Assembly (NCBI GenBank): GCA_043775075.1
Contig: JAYVSS010000136.1
Location: 1 to 13,352 of the forward strand
DNA: 13,352 bases
Direction: 5' to 3'
From: JANLQX01 sp043775075
Lineage (GTDB): Bacteria; Actinomycetota; Acidimicrobiia; Acidimicrobiales; JANYDT01
A model generated the notes under the pieces. It was not told the DNA's origin. It ran no database searches and saw only the letters and a program-made list of their open reading frames with translations. Made by a program: the position numbers and the translations under genes. The stretch's first letter is position 1. Each line of letters starts with the position of its first letter. Shown here one piece after another: positions 7,062 to 13,192 of this stretch.

Positions 7062-7814
7062 CTACCAGGGGGAGCTGGTGAGGACGCCGCCGTCGACGAC
7101 GAGGGTGGCGCCGGTGATCCATCGGGCGGCGGGAGAGGCGAGGAAGAGGCAGGCGTCGGCGACGTCGGTCGGCGTGCCGAGTCGGCCGAGCGGCACTGCG
7201 GCGTTCCACCGCTGAACACCACTGGGCCAATCTTCAGCGAGGCCGGGACGATCGATGAGCCCCGGCGCCACAGCGTTGACCCGCACGCCGCTTCGTCCCA
7301 ACTCCAATGCTGCGGCACGGGTGTGGTGAAGCACGGCCGCCTTTGCCGCGGCGTAGTGAGAATGGCCGACGGCCGGGGCGAGTCCCTCGATCGATGCAAT
7401 GTTCACCACGGCGAGGCCGTCCACGCTCACGCGTCGGGCCGCCGCACGCGTGCCCCGCATGACGAAGCCGAGGTTGGAATCAACGACGGCGGTTTCGTCG
7501 TCCGCGGTGAGCTCGAGAATTCCCGCGACTGGTTGTAAGGCGGCATTGTTGATCCATACGTCGATGCGGCCGGTGCTGCGGATGGCCAAGGCGGCGAGTT
7601 CCTCGCACCCTTCGTCAGTGCGCAGATCAATCTGGACCGAGACGCCGTTCGCGCCGATTAACGGTGGAGCAGCGGAGAATCCATGAGTAATGAGCGTCGC
7701 CCCGGCTTCAGCGAATCGTGCGGCGATGCCCGCTCCGATGCCACCGCTAGCACCCGTGACGACGACGGTGCGGCCGCTGAAGTCGAGGAGCGATGCCACT
7801 GACGGCGCAGTCAT
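7062..7814 (-). CDS. short-chain dehydrogenase/reductase (SDR)
   Basis: This is a 250-aa classical SDR, the standard length. It has the cofactor-binding Thr-Gly-x-x-x-Gly-Ile-Gly (20-27), Asn-Asn-Ala (89-91), catalytic Ser141, Tyr154 and Lys158, and the C-terminal Gly-Ala-x-Leu-x-Val-Asp-Gly-Gly. The second strand lacks an obvious Asp after it and instead has His44-Gly-Phe-Ser, so cofactor preference (NAD or NADP) is unclear. The frame is open far upstream, but ATG 7814 lies one base after the mtnA stop (TGA-T-ATG) and starts directly before the SDR fold. The operon link to mtnA suggests a role next to methylthioribose/deoxyribose phosphate salvage, for instance oxidising or reducing an aldehyde or sugar intermediate. 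That role is inferred. Confidence 0.88.
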   Translation of the reverse strand: MTAPSVASLLDFSGRTVVVTGASGGIGAGIAARFAEAGATLITHGFSAAPPLIGANGVSVQIDLRTDEGCEELAALAIRSTGRIDVWINNAALQPVAGILELTADDETAVVDSNLGFVMRGTRAAARRVSVDGLAVVNIASIEGLAPAVGHSHYAAAKAAVLHHTRAAALELGRSGVRVNAVAPGLIDRPGLAEDWPSGVQRWNAAVPLGRLGTPTDVADACLFLASPAARWITGATLVVDGGVLTSSPW

Positions 7815-7815
7815 A

Positions 7816-8835
7816 TCAGGCAACGCGCTCACCCTGGGCCGGCCGGAGGATGCGTTTCTCGGTGACAATCGCTGTGACCAGATCGGCCGGCGTGACGTCG
7901 AATGCCGGGTTCCACGCCTTTGCGTCGGCGGGTGCGGTGCGTAGACCGGCGTAAAACAACACTTCGTCGGCCGATCGTTCTTCGATGTGGATCGACGCCC
8001 CGTCGGAGGTGGTCGGATCCAGTGTGGACTCGGGGGCGGCCACGATGAACGGGATTCCGGCGCGTGCCGCGGCGAGGGCCAGTGGATACGAGCCAACCTT
8101 GTTGCAGACGTCGCCGTTCGCAGCGATGCGGTCGGCCCCGATGACGACGGCGTCCACCAGGCCGAGGCGAATCGCTGATGCCCCTGCACCATCGGGCGTG
8201 ATCCGGTAGTCAATCCCCATGGCCGACAGTTCGTATGCGGTGAGTCGGGAGCCTTGAAGGAGCGGACGGGTCTCGTCGGCGATCACCGACTCGAGGCGAC
8301 CAGACTCATGAAGCGCGCGTACGATCCCGAGCGCAGTTCCCCACAACACGCAGGCGAGTCCGCCGGCGTTGCAATGGGTAAGTACGCGTACCTTCCCAAC
8401 GCCTGTGAGTTCGGCGACGAGATCGGCGCCGCGATGGCCGAGCGTACGTTGCGTCTCGATGTCCTCCTCCACGATCGCCGTGGCTTCGGTCACGAGCGCG
8501 CTCGTTCCTTCGTCGATGAACGGACGCATGCGGTTTACGCCCCACACGAGGTTCACCGCCGTCGGGCGGGCCACGGCTAGGCGATCAGCTTCGCCGTGGA
8601 TCCAAGCTCGACCATGACCGCTGGCATCGGCTTGCAGGCTGGCGATGGCCACCCCCAGGGCACCGGCAACACCGATCGCCGGGGCACCGCGGACGGCGAG
8701 ACTCTTAATGGCGTCGACCATCGCATCCACGGTGTCGATTCGGCGGAGAAGGAGTTGGCCGGGAAGCAGCGTTTGGTCGATGATCACGGCATGATCGCCG
8801 GCCCAGTCAATGGTCCGGGGGAGGGGTGCGGTCAT
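7816..8835 (-). CDS. mtnA: S-methyl-5-thioribose-1-phosphate isomerase
   Basis: MtnA converts 5-methylthioribose-1-phosphate to 5-methylthioribulose-1-phosphate in methionine salvage. Family members also isomerise 5-deoxyribose-1-phosphate. The 339-aa product shows the hallmark Arg-Gly-Ala-Pro-Ala-Ile-Gly (49-55), the catalytic Cys155 in Thr-His-Cys-Asn-Ala-Gly, Asp-Glu-Thr-Arg-Pro-Leu-Leu-Gln-Gly (187-195), the catalytic Asp235 in Gly-Ala-Asp-Arg-Ile-Ala-Ala-Asn-Gly-Asp, and Asn-Pro-Ala-Phe-Asp-Val-Thr-Pro (309-316). These distinguish it from eIF2B-type or ribose-1,5-bisphosphate isomerases. The start is taken at ATG 8835; ATG 8844 would add three residues, and neither has a strong Shine-Dalgarno. 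A longer frame to 8919 is rejected because it runs across the divergent promoter. It is first in an operon with the SDR and divergent from the crotonase-phosphorylase-deaminase-aldolase unit. Confidence 0.93.
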   Translation of the reverse strand: MTAPLPRTIDWAGDHAVIIDQTLLPGQLLLRRIDTVDAMVDAIKSLAVRGAPAIGVAGALGVAIASLQADASGHGRAWIHGEADRLAVARPTAVNLVWGVNRMRPFIDEGTSALVTEATAIVEEDIETQRTLGHRGADLVAELTGVGKVRVLTHCNAGGLACVLWGTALGIVRALHESGRLESVIADETRPLLQGSRLTAYELSAMGIDYRITPDGAGASAIRLGLVDAVVIGADRIAANGDVCNKVGSYPLALAAARAGIPFIVAAPESTLDPTTSDGASIHIEERSADEVLFYAGLRTAPADAKAWNPAFDVTPADLVTAIVTEKRILRPAQGERVA

Positions 8836-8917
8836 GGCGACCATTGTGGCGTGGCTTTCGACCACGGCGTGCGCGCCCGTTCTTGGGCCGCGTCGGTCAG
8901 ACGTGCCACGATGGGCC
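8836..8917. promoter_or_regulatory. divergent promoter region of the salvage locus
   Basis: These 82 bases separate the mtnA-SDR unit (minus) from the crotonase-to-menB unit (plus) and must carry promoters for both, unless transcription starts inside the genes. A small dyad, CGTGG-CTTTCGA-CCACG (8850-8866), lies near the centre and could be an operator. I see no convincing -35/-10 pair, and no Shine-Dalgarno before either start, so leaderless or short-leader transcripts are possible. Confidence 0.4.
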
Positions 8918-9712
8918 ATGCCCTTTCAGACTCTTTTGTACGACGTCGATGCCGCCACCCATGTGGCGACCATCACGCTCAATCGCCCCGCGCAGTTCAA
9001 TGCACTGAATCTCGATATGGCGCGTGAGTTGATGATGGCGACGATCGCCGCCGACGAAGATCGAGGGGTGCGGTGCGTCGTCCTGACCGGAGCGGGTAAG
9101 GCATTTTTTGCCGGTGGTGACCTCAGCACCTTTGGTGCCGCCGGCGACCAACGTGGCGCGTTGATCAAGGAAATGACGACGTATTTTCATGCCGCCATCT
9201 CGCGTCTGTCTCGGATGGACGCCCCGGTCGTCGCCGCCGTGAACGGTGTCGCCGCCGGCGCGGGGTTCTCGACGATGTTGGCCTGTGATTTGGCGGTCGC
9301 TGCATCGAGCGCCAAGTTCACGATGGCGTATACGAAGTCCGGCCTGTCGCCCGATGGCTCGTCCACATGGTTCCTCCCTCGGATCGTTGGCTTGCGCCGA
9401 GCTCAGGAACTCACATTGACGAATCGGGTGCTCACGGCGGCCGAGGCCCTCGAATGGGGACTCCTTACTCGAGTGGTGGGTGATGCGTCGTTGATGGATG
9501 AAGTACGCGCGCTTAGCATAGAGATGGCAAGCGGCCCCACTCTCACGCTGGGGGCGGCCAAACGTTTGCTGCGGGACTCGGCTGATCAGGGTTTGGAATC
9601 ACAGATGGAACTCGAGACGCGAGCGATCGCTGCGTCCTCGTTGACGATCGACGGACGTGAAGGAGTGGCGGCGTTCCTGGAGAAGCGAATCCCGAACTAT
9701 CACGGGCGATGA
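8918..9712 (+). CDS. enoyl-CoA hydratase/isomerase family (crotonase), PaaG-like
   Basis: This is a 264-aa crotonase-fold protein, full length for the family. The oxyanion-hole regions are clear: Ala-Phe-Phe-Ala-Gly-Gly-Asp-Leu (62-69) and Asn-Gly-Val-Ala-Ala-Gly-Ala-Gly-Phe-Ser (109-118). The two glutamates of true enoyl-CoA hydratases are absent: Ser118 occupies the first place and Asp146, in Ser-Pro-Asp-Gly-Ser-Ser, lies near the second. Pro-Asp-Gly is typical of PaaG-type isomerases, which use an aspartate for double-bond or ring-opening isomerisation. Hydratase activity is therefore doubtful. The start is ATG 8918, giving a standard N-terminus; an open frame from 8810 runs antisense through the mtnA start. 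The next gene begins 25 bases after its stop, so it likely heads the plus-strand operon. Its link to nucleoside salvage is unexplained. Confidence 0.85.
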   Translation: MPFQTLLYDVDAATHVATITLNRPAQFNALNLDMARELMMATIAADEDRGVRCVVLTGAGKAFFAGGDLSTFGAAGDQRGALIKEMTTYFHAAISRLSRMDAPVVAAVNGVAAGAGFSTMLACDLAVAASSAKFTMAYTKSGLSPDGSSTWFLPRIVGLRRAQELTLTNRVLTAAEALEWGLLTRVVGDASLMDEVRALSIEMASGPTLTLGAAKRLLRDSADQGLESQMELETRAIAASSLTIDGREGVAAFLEKRIPNYHGR

Positions 9713-9736
9713 GCGGTCTGTGCGAGCATCAATGAC

Positions 9737-10612
9737 GTGAGTTTTACTCTGACGTCCGAACCGTTCGCCCTGGCCGACGCGGCCGCTGCGGCATTGGCCG
9801 AACGTACCGGGGTGGCCCACCACGACGTGGTCGTGGTCTTCGGAAGTGGATGGAGTGAAGCGGCCGATGCGTTGGGCGCGCCGAGCGCATCGTTTGCGTC
9901 CTCGGAGCTTCCCGGCTTTGCTGCTCCGTCGGCCCTCGGCCACAGCGCAATGGTCCGCAGCATTGAGCGAAATGGGGTGCGCATTTTGGCTTTCCTCGGA
10001 CGGGTGCATCTCTACGAGGGCCACGAGCCAGCCACAGTGGTGCATGCCATTCGAACAGCGGCGGCGGCGGGGTGTCGGGTGGCGCTACTGACCAACGGTG
10101 CGGGATTTATGAACATGGATTGGGCCATTGGAGACCCGGTTCTGATCAGCGACCATCTCAATTTCACCGGTCGCTCACCGCTTACCGGATCGAACCCGCC
10201 AGCGCCTCATGCATCTCGCTTCTGTGACCTCACTGATCTCTATTCGGCCGACCTACGCCACCTTGTCCGCGGGGTGCGTCCGGGTATGGCTGAGGCGGTT
10301 TACATCGGGCTGTGTGGTCCGCACTTCGAAACGCCGGCGGAGATCCGGGCCTTTCATGCCATGGGCGCGGAACTGGTTGGCATGTCCACTGTGCTGGAGG
10401 CGATCGCCGCCCGCCACGTGGGCATGCGGGTGCTCGGGTTGTCGATGGCGACGAACCCGGCGGCCGGTTTCAATGCGGTTCCGCTTGACGCCGACGACGT
10501 GATCGCTGCGGGAAATGCCGCCGCTGCTGGACTCGGAGTGATGCTCGGTGAGGTTATCGATCGTATGCGCGCTGACGGAATCGCCGCATCGGAAACTGGC
10601 AGTCGGCCGTGA
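9737..10612 (+). CDS. purine nucleoside phosphorylase family, probably for 5'-deoxy/methylthio-inosine
   Basis: This 291-aa protein is a trimeric-type purine nucleoside phosphorylase (the PunA/MtnP superfamily), cleaving a nucleoside with phosphate to base and sugar-1-phosphate. Phosphate-site residues are Ser37 and Ser40 in Gly-Ser-Gly-Trp-Ser, His69, and Arg89/His91 in Gly-Arg-Val-His-Leu-Tyr-Glu-Gly. Base recognition uses Glu198 in Phe-Glu-Thr-Pro-Ala-Glu-Ile-Arg and Asn240 in Ala-Thr-Asn, the pair expected for 6-oxopurines, with Met216 in Val-Gly-Met-Ser-Thr-Val in the sugar pocket. The His that contacts the ribose 5'-OH in classical PNPs is Ala252 here. Together this suggests methylthioinosine or 5'-deoxyinosine as substrate. 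The GTG start has no strong Shine-Dalgarno. Its stop overlaps the deaminase start by 4 bases. Plain PNP remains the conservative alternative. Confidence 0.85.
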   Translation: MSFTLTSEPFALADAAAAALAERTGVAHHDVVVVFGSGWSEAADALGAPSASFASSELPGFAAPSALGHSAMVRSIERNGVRILAFLGRVHLYEGHEPATVVHAIRTAAAAGCRVALLTNGAGFMNMDWAIGDPVLISDHLNFTGRSPLTGSNPPAPHASRFCDLTDLYSADLRHLVRGVRPGMAEAVYIGLCGPHFETPAEIRAFHAMGAELVGMSTVLEAIAARHVGMRVLGLSMATNPAAGFNAVPLDADDVIAAGNAAAAGLGVMLGEVIDRMRADGIAASETGSRP

Positions 10613-11982
10613 GTCGCACCGTCATCCGCAATGCCACGGCCGTCTGCATGGACGCCCTGGACACCGTGATGGAGGGGGCGACGATCGTGATCAACGACGG
10701 CGTGATCACGGCGGTGACATCAGACGGGCTGAACGGGCCGTATGGGCCGGACCCGTCTGATGAGGCGGTGCAGGCGGCGGGCGACACAGATATGGACGCC
10801 GATGGCGCCATTGTGCTTCCCGGCATGATCAATGCTCATGCCCATCTGGCCATGAGCATTCTGCGCGGCGTCGCCGATGGCCTCGATCTCGACGGATTTC
10901 TGGCCACCGTACTGCCGGTCGAAGGGGCGTTGCTAAGTGCGCATGTGGTGGACGTTGGCACCGAACTGGCGGCAGCTGAGTGTCTGCGCGCAGGGATCAC
11001 GTCGGCGATTGACATGTACTTCTTCCCGGAGGCCGCTGCTGTTGCCTCCCGGAGGATTGGTATGCGCCTGTTCACGGGACCGGTGTTCATCCAGTTTCCC
11101 GGAGCGGATGGACGGCCATGGAACGAACGCATGGCGTGGGCCCGTGAGTGGATGGGTGGTACAGCCCCGGGCGCTCCGGCAACGGCGGACGCCTCGCCAC
11201 GGTGGGCGTGCCCGCACTCGACATATCTCCTCACCGAAACCCAGTTGCGTGACGTCGCCCAACTGTCGGATGAATCAGGCTGCCGAGTCCACGTGCACGT
11301 TGCGGAAACGCGGGCGGAGATGGAGCAGGTGGCGGTCCTGCATGGCGGCCGCACACCCGTTCAGGTGCTCTTTGACGTTGGACTTCTGCACGACCGCACC
11401 GTCCTTGCCCACTGTGTGCATCTGACCGAGGGCGACATCGCGCTCATTGCTGATGCCGGCGCCCACGTGGCCCATAACCCGGCGTCGAACGCCAAGTTGG
11501 CAAGCGGACTCGCGCCGATTCGTCGGCTGCTTGATGCGGGCGTGAACGTGGCACTGGGTACCGACGGTTCCGCCTCGGCCAATGATCTTGATCTGTGGAT
11601 GGCGATGCGACTGGCGGGGCTTCTGCCGAGCTTGATCCATAACGACCCCGGCGTACTCTCGGCCCGTGAGTTAGTGCGAATGGCAACGATCAACGGTGCG
11701 CGCGCCGCTGGGGTGGACGACTCGCTCGGCACGATTGAGGTTGGTAAGCGTGCTGACCTTGTGGTCCTGGATGGTGCGGCTCCCACGGCCTTTCCGTCCT
11801 ACGACCCGATCTCGACCCTGGCCTACGCCACGTCGAGAGCCGAGGTCCGCCATGTGTTCGTCGAGGGTTCGCTGGTGGTGCACAACGGTGTTGTGCCACA
11901 GATGTCGACGGACCTCCGCAGTCGAGTGGCAACTCTGAGCGATCAAGTTACAGAGCTTTTGTCAATGGGAGGTGGGGCGTGA
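10609..11982 (+). CDS. MTA/SAH (5'-deoxyadenosine) deaminase, amidohydrolase family
   Basis: This 457-aa metal-dependent hydrolase matches the 5-methylthioadenosine/S-adenosylhomocysteine deaminase family (MtaD/DadD type), which turns 5'-substituted adenosines into inosine analogues and ammonia. Metal ligands seen are His77 and His79 in Asn-Ala-His-Ala-His, His230 in His-Val-His-Val-Ala-Glu-Thr, and Asp319 in Gly-Thr-Asp-Gly. Active-site residues are Glu233 and His268 in Leu-Ala-His-Cys-Val-His. Family signposts are Asp-Met-Tyr-Phe-Phe (135-139), Ala-His-Asn-Pro-x-Ser-Asn (287-293), Lys-Leu-Ala-Ser-Gly (296-300), and the C-terminal beta strands that close the composite domain. The start is GTG, overlapping the phosphorylase stop (GTGA). 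It logically acts just before the phosphorylase. Aminodeoxyfutalosine deaminase and chlorohydrolase-like members are alternatives, less likely given mtnA and the aldolase nearby. Confidence 0.88.
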   Translation: MSRTVIRNATAVCMDALDTVMEGATIVINDGVITAVTSDGLNGPYGPDPSDEAVQAAGDTDMDADGAIVLPGMINAHAHLAMSILRGVADGLDLDGFLATVLPVEGALLSAHVVDVGTELAAAECLRAGITSAIDMYFFPEAAAVASRRIGMRLFTGPVFIQFPGADGRPWNERMAWAREWMGGTAPGAPATADASPRWACPHSTYLLTETQLRDVAQLSDESGCRVHVHVAETRAEMEQVAVLHGGRTPVQVLFDVGLLHDRTVLAHCVHLTEGDIALIADAGAHVAHNPASNAKLASGLAPIRRLLDAGVNVALGTDGSASANDLDLWMAMRLAGLLPSLIHNDPGVLSARELVRMATINGARAAGVDDSLGTIEVGKRADLVVLDGAAPTAFPSYDPISTLAYATSRAEVRHVFVEGSLVVHNGVVPQMSTDLRSRVATLSDQVTELLSMGGGA

Positions 11983-12677
11983 CAAAGGGTGGGCCGTCGG
12001 CTGCAGTGATTGGCGCCGCACGTAAGCGGGTCTTGGCGTCGGCGCAGTCCCTGGTTGCTCGTGGTCTCGTCGTCGGTTCATCGGGAAACGTAAGTGAACG
12101 TATTGATGAGTTCCATTTCGTGGTTACTCCAGCCGGTGTGGTCTACGACAAACTCCGCCTGGTTGACATACCGGTTGTGGACGAGCGGACAGGAGAATGG
12201 GCGGACGGTAAGCGTCCGACGAGCGAAATCGCCCTACATCTCGACCTGTACCGCAGTGACCCCTCGTTGGCGGCGATCGTCCACACCCACTCGCGTCACG
12301 CCGCCGCTTTCGCCGTTGCTCGCATCGATCTCCCGTTCATTATGAACGAGAACATTGCTATGCACGCAGAGAATATTTTGGTCAGTGAATATGCTCCGCC
12401 GGGATCGACGGATCTCGGGCAGCAAGCGCTCCGCACGTTTCGGCGACAGCCGGGGAGCCAGGCCATCCTTCTCGCCAACCACGGCGTGGTGGCGCTTGGA
12501 GACAGTGTGGAGAGGGCCGAGTTAGTGGCCGCCCAAGTCGAGTGGATTGCTGAAGTGGCATATCTGGCATCAACCCTGCGTCGTGACCTGGGTGAGCTCA
12601 CGGTGCTCCCGCAAGATGTGCAGGACGCCATTGGGCGGAATTACGGCGTGTTGTTCGCCCGGGAGGATGGACGCTGA
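11979..12677 (+). CDS. class II aldolase/MtnB family protein
   Basis: This 232-aa zinc enzyme belongs to the class II aldolase/adducin family. It has Gly-Asn-Val-Ser-Glu-Arg (36-41) for phosphate binding, Pro-Thr-Ser-Glu with the catalytic acid Glu83, zinc ligands His102 and His104 in His-Thr-His, and the third His168 in Ala-Asn-His-Gly-Val. The family includes fuculose-1-phosphate aldolase, the DHAP-shunt aldolase acting on 5-deoxyribulose-1-phosphate and methylthioribulose-1-phosphate, and MtnB, the methylthioribulose-1-phosphate dehydratase. The gene order (deaminase, phosphorylase, MtnA) makes 5-deoxy- or 5-methylthio-ribulose-1-phosphate the likely substrate; cleavage versus dehydration cannot be separated by eye. 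Since no mtnC, mtnW or mtnD is in the window, I lean to the aldolase. The GTG start overlaps the deaminase stop and has a strong GGAGG upstream. Confidence 0.87.
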   Translation: MTKGGPSAAVIGAARKRVLASAQSLVARGLVVGSSGNVSERIDEFHFVVTPAGVVYDKLRLVDIPVVDERTGEWADGKRPTSEIALHLDLYRSDPSLAAIVHTHSRHAAAFAVARIDLPFIMNENIAMHAENILVSEYAPPGSTDLGQQALRTFRRQPGSQAILLANHGVVALGDSVERAELVAAQVEWIAEVAYLASTLRRDLGELTVLPQDVQDAIGRNYGVLFAREDGR

Positions 12678-13192
12678 TGCGCGAAGAACACCGACAGGTG
12701 CTCGACGCTTTGGCACTCGTACCGCTGCCGGTGGAGGGAGGCCTGTTTCGCCAGGTCTGGCAATCACCGGAGCCGGCCGCTGATGGCCGGCCGTTCGGTA
12801 CATCGATCCTCGCTGCTTTCACCGATGAGCGGGACTCGTTCTCGGCGATGCATCGCCTTCCTTGCACGGAAATTTGGCATGCCGCCTACGGCGACTCGAT
12901 CAGCCTGCTGCTGTTGTGGCCCGACGGTTCGTCCACCACTCCGGTCCTCGGACGCCACGTGCTCGACGGTGAACTGCTGCAGGTGGTGGTTCCCGCTGGC
13001 ACCTGGATGGGGGCATCGCTGGTGGAGGGAGGCGAGTTTGGGGTGTTCGGCGCCACAATGGCGCCGGGTTTCGTGGAGAGTGACTACGAAGGCGCGGTGA
13101 CCGATACGTTGGTCGCAGGTTGGCCGAATAGCGCCGCCCGCATCCGGGCGTTGTGTCGACCCGGCGCGCCGACCAGAATGGAACGACCATGA
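12677..13192 (+). CDS. DUF985 cupin-fold protein
   Basis: This 171-aa small beta-barrel protein is of the DUF985 (YML079-like) cupin family, whose biochemical role is not established. Typical marks are an early Gly-Gly-Leu-Phe-Arg-Gln (21-26), Glu-Ile-Trp-His with Glu65 and His68 followed by Tyr-Gly-Asp (71-73), Leu-Leu-Gln-Val-Val-Val-Pro-Ala-Gly-Thr-Trp (100-110), and Met-Ala-Pro-Gly-Phe (128-132). The pocket could bind a small polar or nucleotide-like ligand, with or without metal. It is distinct from the cupin acireductone dioxygenase MtnD, lacking that enzyme's three-His-one-Glu ligand pattern. ATG 12677 shares one base with the aldolase stop (TGATG) and has GGGAGGA upstream. Its place directly after the aldolase suggests work on a salvage intermediate, or detoxifying an aldehyde; this is inference. 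Confidence 0.8.
   Translation: MREEHRQVLDALALVPLPVEGGLFRQVWQSPEPAADGRPFGTSILAAFTDERDSFSAMHRLPCTEIWHAAYGDSISLLLLWPDGSSTTPVLGRHVLDGELLQVVVPAGTWMGASLVEGGEFGVFGATMAPGFVESDYEGAVTDTLVAGWPNSAARIRALCRPGAPTRMERP

Noticed and set aside
7815..8213. Upstream extension of the SDR frame through the mtnA gene
   Set aside because: It runs in another frame of mtnA, has Pro/Arg/Ser-rich shadow composition, and ATG 7814 gives a standard 250-aa SDR.
8836..8919. N-terminal extension of MtnA to 8919 and of the crotonase back to 8810
   Set aside because: Both would overlap each other's start across the divergent spacer, and family N-termini begin at 8835 and 8918.
10609..11982. Reading the deaminase as aminodeoxyfutalosine deaminase of the futalosine menaquinone route
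   Set aside because: The adjacent menB marks the classical menaquinone route, and mtnA, phosphorylase and aldolase fit MTA/5'-deoxyadenosine salvage better.
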